This document shows, piece by piece, positions 7,714 through 15,572 of a DNA stretch of 64,000 nt. Position 1 is the first letter of the stretch, and each line of letters opens with the position of its first letter. Under the pieces are notes generated by a model, which saw only the letters and a list, made by a program, of their open reading frames with translations, was not told the origin of the DNA and ran no database searches. The position numbers were made by a program, and so were the translations under genes. The stretch covers positions 1 through 64,000 of the forward strand of contig UQIW01000005.1 of the NCBI GenBank assembly GCA_900541235.1. The letters are read 5' to 3'. The stretch is from an uncultured Collinsella sp. (GTDB taxonomy: Bacteria > Actinomycetota > Coriobacteriia > Coriobacteriales > Coriobacteriaceae).

Positions 7714-8451
7714 ATGCAAACTGAGGCTCTAATGCTCGATACACACGAAAAACGGCCACTCTATTTACAGCTCACCGACGCGCTGCTCAAGCAGATCGTC
7801 GATGTATATCAAGCAGACGATAAACTTCCAACAGAAATGGAACTCTGCGACGAATACGCCGTAAGCAGAACAACCGTCCGACTTGCCATGAGTGAGCTGG
7901 AGCGTCGTGGAAGTATCTATCGAATCCAAGGTAAGGGATCGTTTGTTGCACCGAAACGCGTTAGCGAGCTCAATTCACTTTTAGACTTTGACTTTGCAAG
8001 CCATTGCGATGGCGTTGATCCGGATGCCATCACCAAACATTTCGGCGGCCTCACATCAGGTCGTCCAATTTCCGTAATGATGCTCCAACAATTTGGATGT
8101 CAAAGTCGCGATGAGATTCAGCGTCTTGAATTGACCTACGAACTTGAAGGCAGCTTCATAGGCGCTGATACGTTCTTCATTTCAAAGTCGCGCGTTCCGA
8201 ATAACCAGTTAGATTTTCAGGCATTTAGCAGAATCATGGACGACTTGTCCAAGTCTATCCAATCTGTTAGGGAAAACTATAGAGCACGTCAGCTTAGCGA
8301 TTCCGAAGCCAGTAATTATGGTGTTGCAAAACTTCCGGTCATCGAACTGACTCATTATGCTTACGACTCCGGAGGCAAACTAATCTCAATTGTCTGCCGC
8401 ACCGTCTTAACTGGGCGAATCCCTTATCAAAACTTTATTTTCAAGTCCTAA
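7714..8451 (+). CDS. GntR-family transcriptional regulator (HutC/UTRA type)
   Basis: A one-component regulator with an N-terminal winged helix-turn-helix (about residues 10-78: RPLYLQLTDALL, then CDEYAVSRTTVRLAMSELER, then QGKGSFV) and a C-terminal UTRA-type effector domain. Such proteins usually release DNA when they bind a sugar phosphate. Two starts are possible, ATG 7714 or ATG 7732; the second has GAGG at a better distance. It follows the unknown gene in the same direction and probably controls it and the divergent EIICB, perhaps through the CGGTGAACGG motifs. Its UTRA part is clearly different from that of the GntR gene at 18141. Confidence 0.88.
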   Translation: MQTEALMLDTHEKRPLYLQLTDALLKQIVDVYQADDKLPTEMELCDEYAVSRTTVRLAMSELERRGSIYRIQGKGSFVAPKRVSELNSLLDFDFASHCDGVDPDAITKHFGGLTSGRPISVMMLQQFGCQSRDEIQRLELTYELEGSFIGADTFFISKSRVPNNQLDFQAFSRIMDDLSKSIQSVRENYRARQLSDSEASNYGVAKLPVIELTHYAYDSGGKLISIVCRTVLTGRIPYQNFIFKS

Positions 8452-8466
8452 TGTTCTTTTTCTTTT

Positions 8467-8764
8467 GTCTCGATCTGTAACACGTAGCCGAGTTTTTAAG
8501 TCCTAACCGTTACAGATCGAGACAAACAAGGTAGACCCCACCGAATTGTCTCAATCTGTAACACTAAGACCGGTTTTGGACGTCTAGATGTTACAGATTG
8601 AGATGAATGCGCAGGCCAATCCTCTCAATCTCAATCTGTAACAACTAGCTGAATTTAACGGTCCTAGCTGTTACAGATCGAGACAAACGGAATAGGTCGA
8701 GCCAAAAATCTCGATCTGTAACGTCTGGCTCGCTTTTGGCCGCCTAGATGTTACAGGTTGAGAC
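8467..8764. repeat. Array 2: four palindromic units, 80-81 bp period
   Basis: Units at 8467-8523, 8548-8604, 8628-8684 and 8708-8764, of the same family as array 1. Starts are 81, 80 and 80 bp apart. The stems vary: several substitutions keep pairing (TCTCGATC with GATCGAGA, TCTCAATC with GATTGAGA) and others leave wobble or mismatch. It fills most of the 433-bp gap between the GntR gene and the converging deoR gene. The rest of the gap shows only the short GCGCGTCATATCGCGT echo and a GGAGG/CCTCC hairpin near 8835-8853. Confidence 0.9.
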
Positions 8765-8884
8765 AATTCGATAGTGGAGTCCTCATTTGCGCGTCATATC
8801 GCGTAGCGCCGACGCGCTGATTCCCCACAATGACAGGAGGCAAAAGTCCTCCCGCATCGCCTGTTGGCAATCCCGTAGCGATAG

Positions 8885-9649
8885 CTAGCAGATGACCTGC
8901 GTGTGTTCCTCGATGGCGGCACGATCCTCGGTGGCGATACTCGGCTCGCACACCACGGCGTCCAAGCTGTCCAGGCGGCAGAAGGTGTAGAAGTCGCGCT
9001 TGCCAATTTTGCTGGAGTCGGCGATCAGATAGCGAGAGTCGGCCTTGCTAAAGGCGAGCTGCTGGATGCGGCCCTCGTCCATGTTGGACGTAGATACGTC
9101 ACCGTCCAAGATGCCGTTGGCGCCGATAAACGCAGCGTCGATACCCAGCGCACGCAGGGTATCCTCGGCCGTTGGTCCCACAAAAGCGGCGGTGCGGCGA
9201 CGGTACATACCGCCCACGAGGCACAGGTCGCAGTCCTCGCGCGCCTCGAGCAGGTTAAACACCGAAAGCGAATTGGTCACGATGCGCAGGCGAAACGCCG
9301 GCAGCATCGAGGCCATCTGCTCCACCGTAGTGCCCGTGCCCAAAAAGATGGTCGAGTCTTCCTCGATAAGCTCCACAGCACGGCGCGCGATCTGCAACTT
9401 TTCCTCGGCATGCTTAGTGCGCTTTTCGCTGTGCGAGTACTCGTGGCGCAACATAGCGTGGGGACGTCCCTGTGCACTGCGAGCTCCGCCGTGCACGCGC
9501 TCAATCTCGCCCAGACTCGCAAGTTCCTCAAGGTCGCGACGAATCGTCATGTCCGAAACGCCCAGTGCGTCCGAAATCTCCTTGACCGAGACCGTGCCTT
9601 GCTCTTCGAGCAGCCGCCGAACCTTATCCTGTCGCTCTGCCTTAATCAC
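8885..9649 (-). CDS. DeoR-family transcriptional regulator of sugar metabolism
   Basis: A full-length DeoR regulator, 254 residues. The N-terminal helix-turn-helix covers about residues 5-57 (RQDKVRRLLEEQGTVSVKEISDALGVSDMTIRRDLEEL, then RVHGGA). The DeoRC sensor domain includes the family motifs FLGTGTTVEQ, VTNSLSVFNLL and LIADSSKIGKRDF. Sugar phosphates are the usual effectors and LacR-type tagatose/lactose repressors belong here. It is divergent from galM, about 200 bp apart, and probably regulates it. A C-terminal duplicate of this gene lies at 4130-4525. Confidence 0.92.
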   Translation of the reverse strand: MIKAERQDKVRRLLEEQGTVSVKEISDALGVSDMTIRRDLEELASLGEIERVHGGARSAQGRPHAMLRHEYSHSEKRTKHAEEKLQIARRAVELIEEDSTIFLGTGTTVEQMASMLPAFRLRIVTNSLSVFNLLEAREDCDLCLVGGMYRRRTAAFVGPTAEDTLRALGIDAAFIGANGILDGDVSTSNMDEGRIQQLAFSKADSRYLIADSSKIGKRDFYTFCRLDSLDAVVCEPSIATEDRAAIEEHTQVIC

Positions 9650-9855
9650 GATGAATCCTCGCCGTTCTTTGCGCGCATATCATTCAAACAGTAACGAACA
9701 AATTGTATCAGACTCGTGCGCGTCAAAAATGAATGCCCGCACAGCTCCAATCATCACTTTTTTGAGAAAAATACCCCCTGCTTTAGTGGGGTGTAGTGAT
9801 AATCTCGCCTGTTCACGCTAAAGTTTGTCTGAAATACCTCGATGTTAGGAACCAA

Positions 9856-10908
9856 ATGATCACTTCCGAGCTTTTCGGCACCGCGCCGTGCGGCACCCCC
9901 GTTCATCGTTACACCCTCAACGGGCCCGAGATCTGCGTTCGCATTATGGACTATGGCGCCACCGTGCTGGGTATCGATGTGCCCGACATTCCCGGCAACG
10001 TGCGCGATGTGGTGTTGGGCTTCGATAAGCTCGAGGATTACTTTGACAACCCCGCCTGCTTTGGCGCGACCATCGGCCCCGTGGCAAACCGCACCGCGGG
10101 CGCCACAATCACTATCGACGGCACGGACTGGCATATGTCCGCTAACGAGGGCACCAACAACCTGCACAGCGATCTTGAGCACGGCCTGCACAAGCGCGTA
10201 TGGGATGCTGAACTCGACGAGGTCCATAACGCCGTGCGCATGATCACCTCGCTTGAAGATGGCGAGCTTGGCCTTCCCGGCAACCGAACCTTTACGGCCG
10301 TGTTTACCGTTACGCGCGCTGGCGTCTTCCGCATCGAGTATGGCTGCGAGAGCGACCGCGCCACCTACGTGTCCATGACCAACCACACGTACTTTAACCT
10401 CGCCGGTCATAACGCCGGCATGGACTGCGAGCACTTCTTTGTTGCTAACGCTGCCCACTACCTGCCCATTAACGAGCAGAATATCCCCACCGGCGAAATC
10501 GCTCCGGTCGAGGGCACGCCGTTTGACTTCCGCGAGCTGCGCCCCGTCGCTCCCGGCATGGAAGCCGACGACCCGCAGATTAAGCAGGCCCGCGGCTACG
10601 ATCACTGCCTGTGCATCGATGGCTATCAGTACGGCCGCAATCTGCGCCGCGCCCTGCATGTCGAGGAGATGTGGACCGGCCGCGAGCTGGACTACTACAC
10701 CACCGCCCCGGGCGTGCAGCTCTACACCGGCAACTGGCTGGGCGACGAGCACGCCAAGGACGACGCCAACTATGGTTGGGGTGCCGGCTTTGCCCTCGAG
10801 GCAGAGATGTACCCCGACACGCCGCACCAGCCGCTGTTCCCGCAGGGCATTGTGGGTCCGGGTCACCCCTACAGCAATGTGATCGAATACCACTTTATGA
10901 GGCACTAG
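9856..10908 (+). CDS. galM: Aldose 1-epimerase (mutarotase)
   Basis: A cytoplasmic enzyme that interconverts alpha and beta anomers of galactose or glucose. The protein is 350 residues, as expected for GalM. It has the family's NHTYFNLAGH segment with the catalytic histidine, the conserved DHCLCID region, and a C-terminal glutamate in FALEAEMYPD. The ATG at 9856 follows TAGGA; an upstream in-frame Met at 9796 lies in the promoter region. A small hairpin (ACCCC/GGGGT, 9773-9793) lies in the leader. The divergent DeoR gene is the likely regulator, and a terminator follows. Confidence 0.92.
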   Translation: MITSELFGTAPCGTPVHRYTLNGPEICVRIMDYGATVLGIDVPDIPGNVRDVVLGFDKLEDYFDNPACFGATIGPVANRTAGATITIDGTDWHMSANEGTNNLHSDLEHGLHKRVWDAELDEVHNAVRMITSLEDGELGLPGNRTFTAVFTVTRAGVFRIEYGCESDRATYVSMTNHTYFNLAGHNAGMDCEHFFVANAAHYLPINEQNIPTGEIAPVEGTPFDFRELRPVAPGMEADDPQIKQARGYDHCLCIDGYQYGRNLRRALHVEEMWTGRELDYYTTAPGVQLYTGNWLGDEHAKDDANYGWGAGFALEAEMYPDTPHQPLFPQGIVGPGHPYSNVIEYHFMRH

Positions 10909-10935
10909 GCCCACAACGCGACATCTCGCACAGCA

Positions 10936-10970
10936 GCGCCCGCCGGCACCACCGCCGACGGGCGCTTTTT
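10936..10970 (+). terminator. Rho-independent terminator of galM
   Basis: A GCGCCCGCCGGC stem pairs with GCCGACGGGCGC and is followed by five T residues, 27 bp after the galM stop. Confidence 0.92.
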
Positions 10971-11015
10971 CATCTTTTGGGCGCATTTTCGCTGTGACTA
11001 TATGAGTGGCATATC

Positions 11016-11167
11016 AAAACTATGCCCATTTACTACGTTTAGCCCGGGATGCTCGAGCATGCACCGGTTTTTGTTAAATTCGCGAGCCGTCTACCTGCAG
11101 TTTTGTTTTTCTCAAATTCGACATGCTCGGCGATAGCCGATCAAACGTAGTAAATGGGCATAGTTTT
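11016..11167. repeat. 152-bp inverted-repeat element (MITE-like)
   Basis: A perfect 25-bp inverted repeat (left arm 11016-11040, core CTATGCCCATTTACTACG; right arm 11143-11167) flanks about 100 bp with no coding potential and two CATGCTCG-like half repeats. It fills the gap between galM and the converging EIIB gene. No transposase and no clear target duplication are visible. I do not recognise it as a named element. Confidence 0.85.
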
Positions 11168-11234
11168 TAACAGGCGGCATCGCACGCGTCCCTCGCAAGG
11201 GCAAAATGATCCGTTTTCCTCCGTCCCCAAGGGA

Positions 11235-11717
11235 TCAGTTGAACAGATTGCCGATGGGATCGGGGGCGGAACTGGGGAGATGGCGGATTTCTAGCTCTAT
11301 ACCGAGCTTTTGCAACTCTTTGAAGGCAGCGATGTCTGTATCGCCTACGGCAACGGCAGGCGTTGCAGAGCGCTTGCCCTCCCCCGTCCGCATATGGCCG
11401 ATACTAATCTTGGTTATTGGCACACCGCCCTTAACCAGCGCGAGCGCATCGGAGGGTGAGGCCACCATGATCAGAATCAATTGGCGAGGCGTTGCGGCAT
11501 GAATGATGTCGATGGTCTTTTGCACCGAGAAGAACCGCGTCCAGACGCCATCGGGCGTGGCCACCCTCATAGGGGCCCATTGGCGCGAATCTGCCGCAAT
11601 CTCATCGTTGACGATTAGGACGAGGTTGGAACCCACGGCTTCGTTCCACAGCTTAACGTCTTGCCCGTAAATGAAACGGTCATCGATACGCGTGAGAAGG
11701 ATCTTGGGTTGAGTCAT
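11235..11717 (-). CDS. Orphan mannose-family PTS EIIB-like protein lacking the catalytic His
   Basis: 160 residues, the full length of a mannose/fructose/sorbose-family EIIB and alignable end to end with the EIIB at 21021-21503. In that family the phosphorylated residue is the His of RIDxRLxHGQ. Here the stretch reads RIDDRFIYGQD, with a tyrosine codon (TAC) in its place. The rest of the fold, including KGGVPITKISIGHM, is kept. No EIIA, EIIC or EIID gene is adjacent. It therefore cannot pass phosphate in the usual way. It may be regulatory, a decoy, or an early pseudogene. The start MTQPKILL was set by alignment with the paralogue. Confidence 0.85.
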   Translation of the reverse strand: MTQPKILLTRIDDRFIYGQDVKLWNEAVGSNLVLIVNDEIAADSRQWAPMRVATPDGVWTRFFSVQKTIDIIHAATPRQLILIMVASPSDALALVKGGVPITKISIGHMRTGEGKRSATPAVAVGDTDIAAFKELQKLGIELEIRHLPSSAPDPIGNLFN

Positions 11718-11924
11718 CGCTGCCCCATTCTGTTTGAGACCCATACGAGCGGGACGTCAGCCACCAACTCGACAGCAGGTCAAGCACCAAATGGGTACCG
11801 CGGACATCACGCCTCTAATATTAGTGCATTTAAAGTGAGAAAAGCCGTCAGAACACTTGCGCGGATTTGCGATGTCCCGTATCATAGACAGCCGTTGACG
11901 CCTCAGTTGCGTCATCACATGGCC

Positions 11925-12000
11925 GCCAGCGTAGCTCAGTTGGTAGAGCACCGCTCTCGTAAAGCGGGGGTCACCGGTTCGAGCCCGGTCGCTGGCTCCA
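11925..12000 (+). tRNA. tRNA-Thr (anticodon CGT)
   Basis: A 76-nt cloverleaf. The acceptor arm GCCAGCG pairs with CGCTGGC, the D arm contains AGCTCAGTTGGTAGAGC, and the anticodon arm CCGCT-CTCGTAA-AGCGG puts CGT at 11958-11960. The T arm has GGTTCGAGCC and CCA is encoded at the end. It decodes ACG threonine codons. Confidence 0.95.
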
Positions 12001-12011
12001 TTGCACAAGAT

Positions 12012-12034
12012 AGCCGCCTTCGGGCGGCTTTTTT
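12012..12034 (+). terminator. Terminator of tRNA-Thr
   Basis: AGCCGCC-TTCG-GGCGGCT, a UUCG tetraloop hairpin, followed by T residues, 11 bp after the tRNA. Confidence 0.92.
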
Positions 12035-12100
12035 GTTGCCGATTTCGGGCGCGCATCCGCCAATCCAAGCACAACGCCGCCGGAAACTCCCCTACTCAAC

Positions 12101-12149
12101 AAAAGCCCCGCCAACCGCAATCCCCAAAGGAACCGCGTTCAGCGGGGCC
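12101..12149 (-). terminator. Probable terminator of yhcH
   Basis: On the minus strand GCCCCGCT pairs across an internal loop with GGCGGGGC and is followed by TTTT. It lies about 60 bp after the yhcH-like stop. The stem is interrupted. Confidence 0.5.
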
Positions 12150-12208
12150 CAAGCGAGCTCCCCCAAGGGATAACGCTCGCAACACGAACAGCTCAGCCGA
12201 GCAGCGCG

Positions 12209-12682
12209 CTACTCCTCCCAGTAAGCATCTGCAAGCAGCTTAAAGCAAATCTTCTTGACCGGCTGCGCGCCATCGCCCGGGAACTCGAGCGTGGGCATGT
12301 GAGGCTCGCCGGCAACAAACAGCGCAAACTTGTCGTCAGCAAGATCGCCGGCGATCGAGGCGTCGGAATCGACCAGATCGTAGTCGTCCTTCTCGTCAAA
12401 CTCCTGAACCAGCGTCAGGCTGCCCGTGGCAACCTTAAAGGCCTCGCGACCCTCGACGTCGATCTGCAGGTCGTGATAGCGCTGATGCGTCTCATAGTGA
12501 GCCTCGGCTTCGGGACGCGTCGTGGGAGCCATGACGTTCGCAAAGACCTTGTCGCCCAGAATCGGATGGCTGCCGACCTCGAGCTGCGCCGGATCATTCT
12601 CCTCGAGCCAATCGATCAGCACGTCGAGGCCCTTGAGCATTCCGCGGTACTCCTCGATATCGCCCAATGCACCGTAAATCAT
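12209..12682 (-). CDS. YhcH/YjgK/YiaL-family cupin (sugar anomerase-like)
   Basis: 157 residues matching the YhcH/YjgK/YiaL family (formerly DUF386), a cupin fold that binds a metal. Characterised relatives in E. coli sialic acid use speed up anomer conversion of N-acetylneuraminate. Visible family features are the MIYG start, RYHDLQ, EGREAF and the C-terminal HMPTLEF..PVKKICFKL stretch. AGAGGGG precedes the ATG. It is followed upstream by a nagA remnant and a lacC-type kinase in the same direction, which places it with sugar-phosphate genes. The actual sugar is unknown. Confidence 0.85.
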   Translation of the reverse strand: MIYGALGDIEEYRGMLKGLDVLIDWLEENDPAQLEVGSHPILGDKVFANVMAPTTRPEAEAHYETHQRYHDLQIDVEGREAFKVATGSLTLVQEFDEKDDYDLVDSDASIAGDLADDKFALFVAGEPHMPTLEFPGDGAQPVKKICFKLLADAYWEE

Positions 12683-12714
12683 CTAAATCCCCTCTCAGAT
12701 CATTTCTTTGGCGG

Positions 12715-12878
12715 CTACTCGGCAAACGCATTACCGACGCTGTTGCCACCCACATGCGTCTCGACCAGGGTAAGGTCGGGATTGAACACGACAGCGTCGG
12801 CGTCGCGCCCCGGCATAATGCTACTGCACTTGTCGTCGACATGAGCTGGCAACCGATGCCGGGGCCGCAGCACAAGCT
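12715..12878 (-). pseudogene. nagA C-terminal remnant
   Basis: Directly after the stop codon of the lacC-type gene, about 50 codons translate into the C-terminus of NagA. The stretch includes HVDDKC, SIMPGRDADAVVF, LTLVETHVGG and NSVGNAFAE-stop, which matches the intact nagA at 15573-16742 almost residue for residue. There is no start codon and the rest of the gene is absent. It looks like a leftover of a duplication or of recombination between sugar gene clusters. Confidence 0.8.
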
Positions 12879-12879
12879 C

Positions 12880-13815
12880 CTACAGCTCGGTCACGACAAC
12901 GCCGTTGTAAACCTCGTCCCAACGATCCATAACCAAGTGGCCAGTCATGGGATCCATGGCATTGAGCTTGCCGCAGGTGTTGGCGGTACGCAGCACCGTC
13001 TCGTCGTCGGCGCCGGCAGCAATCGCATGTGCGAAGCCGGCAATGGTCGAATCGCCAGAGCCCGTAGCGTTAACGGCGGGGATATCGGGGGTCTTGGCGC
13101 GGAACGCACGGCCGTTATGGAAACCAACGGAGCCGGCAGCGCCCATGGATACGACGACCCAGGGGATATCGGAGAAGCGGGCGTCAGAGGCGAGCGCGGA
13201 ACGGAGCTCGTCCACATCGTCGGTGGTAAAGCTCGTGCCCAGAAGACCGTTGATCTCGGTCAGGTTAGGCTTAACCAGCTCAGGCTTGACCTTGGACTTG
13301 AGCGCAGCCTCGAGCGAAGCACCCGAGGTATCGAGCAGCACCTTGGCGCCGGCGTTCTCGGCAATGCCCGTGATCTTGGCATAGTAGTCTGCCTCGACGC
13401 CGCGGGGCAGCGAACCCGAGATGGTAACGACGTCGGCCTTACCCGCAAGCTCGGTAAACTTGGCGGTAAAGGCATCGAGCTCCTCGGGGGCAATCGTCGG
13501 GCCGCTCTCGAGCAGCTCGGTCTGGTTGCCGGCGTGGAGGATGTTGAGACAAATGCGAGTCTCGCCCTTGATGGGCACAAAATCATTCTTAATGCCGTTA
13601 GCATCCATGAGCTCGGCCATATAGGCGCCCATATGACCACCAAGCAAGCCGGTTGCCACGACATCGTCGCCCAGCTGGCCCAGGACGCGGGCCACGTTGA
13701 GGCCCTTACCGCCGGCGGTCTTTTCGGGCGTCACGCGGTTGACGTCGTCGATAATGAGCTCATCGAGCTGATAGCGCGTATCGACGGACGGGTTCATCGT
13801 AACGGTGAGGATCAT
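12880..13815 (-). CDS. lacC: PfkB-family sugar-phosphate kinase, LacC-like (tagatose-6-phosphate or fructose-1-phosphate kinase)
   Basis: A cytoplasmic kinase of the ribokinase/PfkB family, 311 residues, of the 1-phosphofructokinase/tagatose-6-phosphate kinase subgroup. The N-terminus ILTVTMNPSVDTRYQL is the subgroup signature. The PfkB motif GGKGLNVARVLGQLG is present, and the C-terminal ATGSGDSTIAGF carries the catalytic aspartate and anion hole. The ATG at 13815 follows AAGGAG at good spacing. Beside a lacX-type gene and with a LacG-like enzyme in the window, the tagatose-6-phosphate role is favoured. No tagatose-bisphosphate aldolase or LacAB isomerase is in view. Confidence 0.85.
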   Translation of the reverse strand: MILTVTMNPSVDTRYQLDELIIDDVNRVTPEKTAGGKGLNVARVLGQLGDDVVATGLLGGHMGAYMAELMDANGIKNDFVPIKGETRICLNILHAGNQTELLESGPTIAPEELDAFTAKFTELAGKADVVTISGSLPRGVEADYYAKITGIAENAGAKVLLDTSGASLEAALKSKVKPELVKPNLTEINGLLGTSFTTDDVDELRSALASDARFSDIPWVVVSMGAAGSVGFHNGRAFRAKTPDIPAVNATGSGDSTIAGFAHAIAAGADDETVLRTANTCGKLNAMDPMTGHLVMDRWDEVYNGVVVTEL

Positions 13816-13874
13816 TTCTAGCTCCTTATCTCGCAGGCTCCTTATGCCTTGCAAAACGAATTGGCTACATGCGA

Positions 13875-14756
13875 CTACAGAATCTCGATTGTGAACGAGC
13901 GCACGATGGTTTCTTTGGGCTTGGCGATAAGGCAGCCGCGCTTGTGCTCAAGCACGTCGTCCTCATCGGAGCAGGTCGAAAGACCGCCCCAGGGCTCAAC
14001 TGCCACAAAATCACCCTCGGGCTTGCTCCACACAATGAGGTACGGGAAGCCCTCAAAGCTCAGGCGAACACCCTTGTCCTCGCCCTTTTTGGAAAGCGTG
14101 ACCTGACGGCTCTCGAGCACGTCAAAGATGGTCTCCGCAAAATCGAAGAGCTCATGTGACAGAGGCAGCGTCTTTCCCACCATGGGGTTCTTGGAGCGGT
14201 TGGTCACGTCAATCAAGCCAGTCGAGGGGACGGCAGTGCAAAGCTCAGCAGCCTCGTCTTTCTCAAAACGCAACTCGTAGTCCGTATAGGCCTCGCCCTC
14301 ATCGAGCGGGCACCTAAAGCCGGGGTGTCCACCGATAAAGAAAGGCATGTCCTCGGTGCCCTCGTTGGTAACCTCATAGGAGACGCGCACGGCGGCGTCC
14401 TCGAGCGTATAGCGGGCGACAAGCTTAAACGGATACGGATAATCGCTCAGCAGCGCGGCGTTATCCTCCGAAGCCAGGCACATCGCCAGCTCGTTCTCGC
14501 TCTGGCTCAGCAGCTTCCACTCCTGTTTGCGCGCAAACCCATGGCGGGCGAGCTTCACATGATGTCCGGCAAACGTCATGGCGCTGTTATCGCGCAAACC
14601 TCCGCAAATCGGGAAGCAAATCGGTGCCTGGCCGGACCACACGGCGGGATCGCCCTGCCACAAGTACTCGCGACCTCCAGCCTCAATCGAGGTAAACGAA
14701 CCACCGGCCGTGGAGACCTTGATAGAAATCGAATCGTTGGAGAGAGCGTATTCCAT
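13875..14756 (-). CDS. lacX: LacX-like aldose 1-epimerase family protein
   Basis: 293 residues of the galactose-mutarotase superfamily, closest in outline to LacX of lactococcal lac operons. Typical parts are the N-terminal GGSFTSIEAGGREYLWQGD, the WSGQAPICFPICGGL stretch, ARHGFAR, and the histidine-containing FFIGGHPGFRCPL. The start MEYALSND was chosen because AAAGGATGG precedes it; the upstream extension lies in another gene's leader. It lies just before the lacC-type kinase in the same direction (60 bp), so the two are probably co-transcribed. The physiological substrate is not established for this subgroup. Confidence 0.82.
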   Translation of the reverse strand: MEYALSNDSISIKVSTAGGSFTSIEAGGREYLWQGDPAVWSGQAPICFPICGGLRDNSAMTFAGHHVKLARHGFARKQEWKLLSQSENELAMCLASEDNAALLSDYPYPFKLVARYTLEDAAVRVSYEVTNEGTEDMPFFIGGHPGFRCPLDEGEAYTDYELRFEKDEAAELCTAVPSTGLIDVTNRSKNPMVGKTLPLSHELFDFAETIFDVLESRQVTLSKKGEDKGVRLSFEGFPYLIVWSKPEGDFVAVEPWGGLSTCSDEDDVLEHKRGCLIAKPKETIVRSFTIEIL

Positions 14757-14912
14757 TGTCCATCCTTTCGAACAACTGCTTTTTGCTCGCAAGAACCCGT
14801 CTCGGCCCTGACCAAAGGACAAACCCGCACGTTCATCGATGCGTCCGGTTTCCCAGCCATGCAACGGGGTACCATACAGACATTGATGCAATTACAGCTG
14901 AAAGGCCTTCTT

Positions 14913-15497
14913 ATGCGAACCATCATCCTTTATGCCTCACACCACCACGGCAATACGAAAAAGCTCGTGGACGCCATCGTCGAGGCGCACCCCGAGATCG
15001 ATACCCTCGACGTGAAGTCACTCGGTAAAAACGAGTACCCCGACCTGCACGAATACCATCTGATCGGTGTCGCCACGGGCATCTATTACTCCGAGATCGA
15101 CAAGGACATGGCACGCGTGCTCACGAACGTGCTGCAGCCGCAGGACAAGGTGTTTGGCCTTATGACCTACGGTGGCAAAAACAAGTGGTACGGCAAGGAT
15201 ATCGATGGCATCTGCCGCATGAGGCAGGCCATCTTTATGGGCGTCTACGGCTGTCCCGGCTTTGATACGTGGGGGCCGTTCAAACTCACCGGCGGCGTCC
15301 AGAAGGGACACCCGACCGCTGAGGAAATTAAGGGCGCCGTCGACTTCTTCGACAAGATCGAAGACGAGTATGGCGACATCATCGTCGAAGAGTACGCCAA
15401 GCGCGAGAAGCGTCTAGCATACGAAAAGGAGCATCCCGCGGGGGGTCTTGTGGCCGGCGTCAAGCGCACGGCAAAGAAGATCGTTAACAAGCTGTAA
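14913..15497 (+). CDS. Flavodoxin-domain protein
   Basis: 194 residues with an N-terminal flavodoxin fold. TIILYASHHHGNTKKLVDAI is the FMN phosphate-binding loop after the first strand, followed by HLIGVATGIYYSEIDKDM and VFGLMTYGG. The C-terminal 60 residues are charged and basic (KREKRLAYEKEH, VKRTAKKIVNKL). Such proteins carry electrons or reduce quinone-like partners; the partner here is unknown. GAAAGG precedes the ATG. It diverges from lacX and ends at a bidirectional terminator shared with nagA. Confidence 0.85.
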   Translation: MRTIILYASHHHGNTKKLVDAIVEAHPEIDTLDVKSLGKNEYPDLHEYHLIGVATGIYYSEIDKDMARVLTNVLQPQDKVFGLMTYGGKNKWYGKDIDGICRMRQAIFMGVYGCPGFDTWGPFKLTGGVQKGHPTAEEIKGAVDFFDKIEDEYGDIIVEEYAKREKRLAYEKEHPAGGLVAGVKRTAKKIVNKL

Positions 15498-15528
15498 CTG
15501 TTAAGGTGCTTTTGAGCGTTTAACCCAT

Positions 15529-15566
15529 ACGGCGGGTCCGAGCAGATTCGGGCCCGCCGTCTTTTT
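15529..15566. terminator. Bidirectional terminator between flavodoxin gene and nagA
   Basis: ACGGCGGGTCCGA pairs with TTCGGGCCCGCCGT and is followed by CTTTTT on the plus strand; the genes converge here. Confidence 0.88.
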
Positions 15567-15572
15567 CTATCG

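Noticed and set aside
3084..8764. The two arrays considered as CRISPR
   Set aside because: The repeated parts are inverse arms of one palindrome, the intervals are themselves partly conserved, and no cas gene is present.
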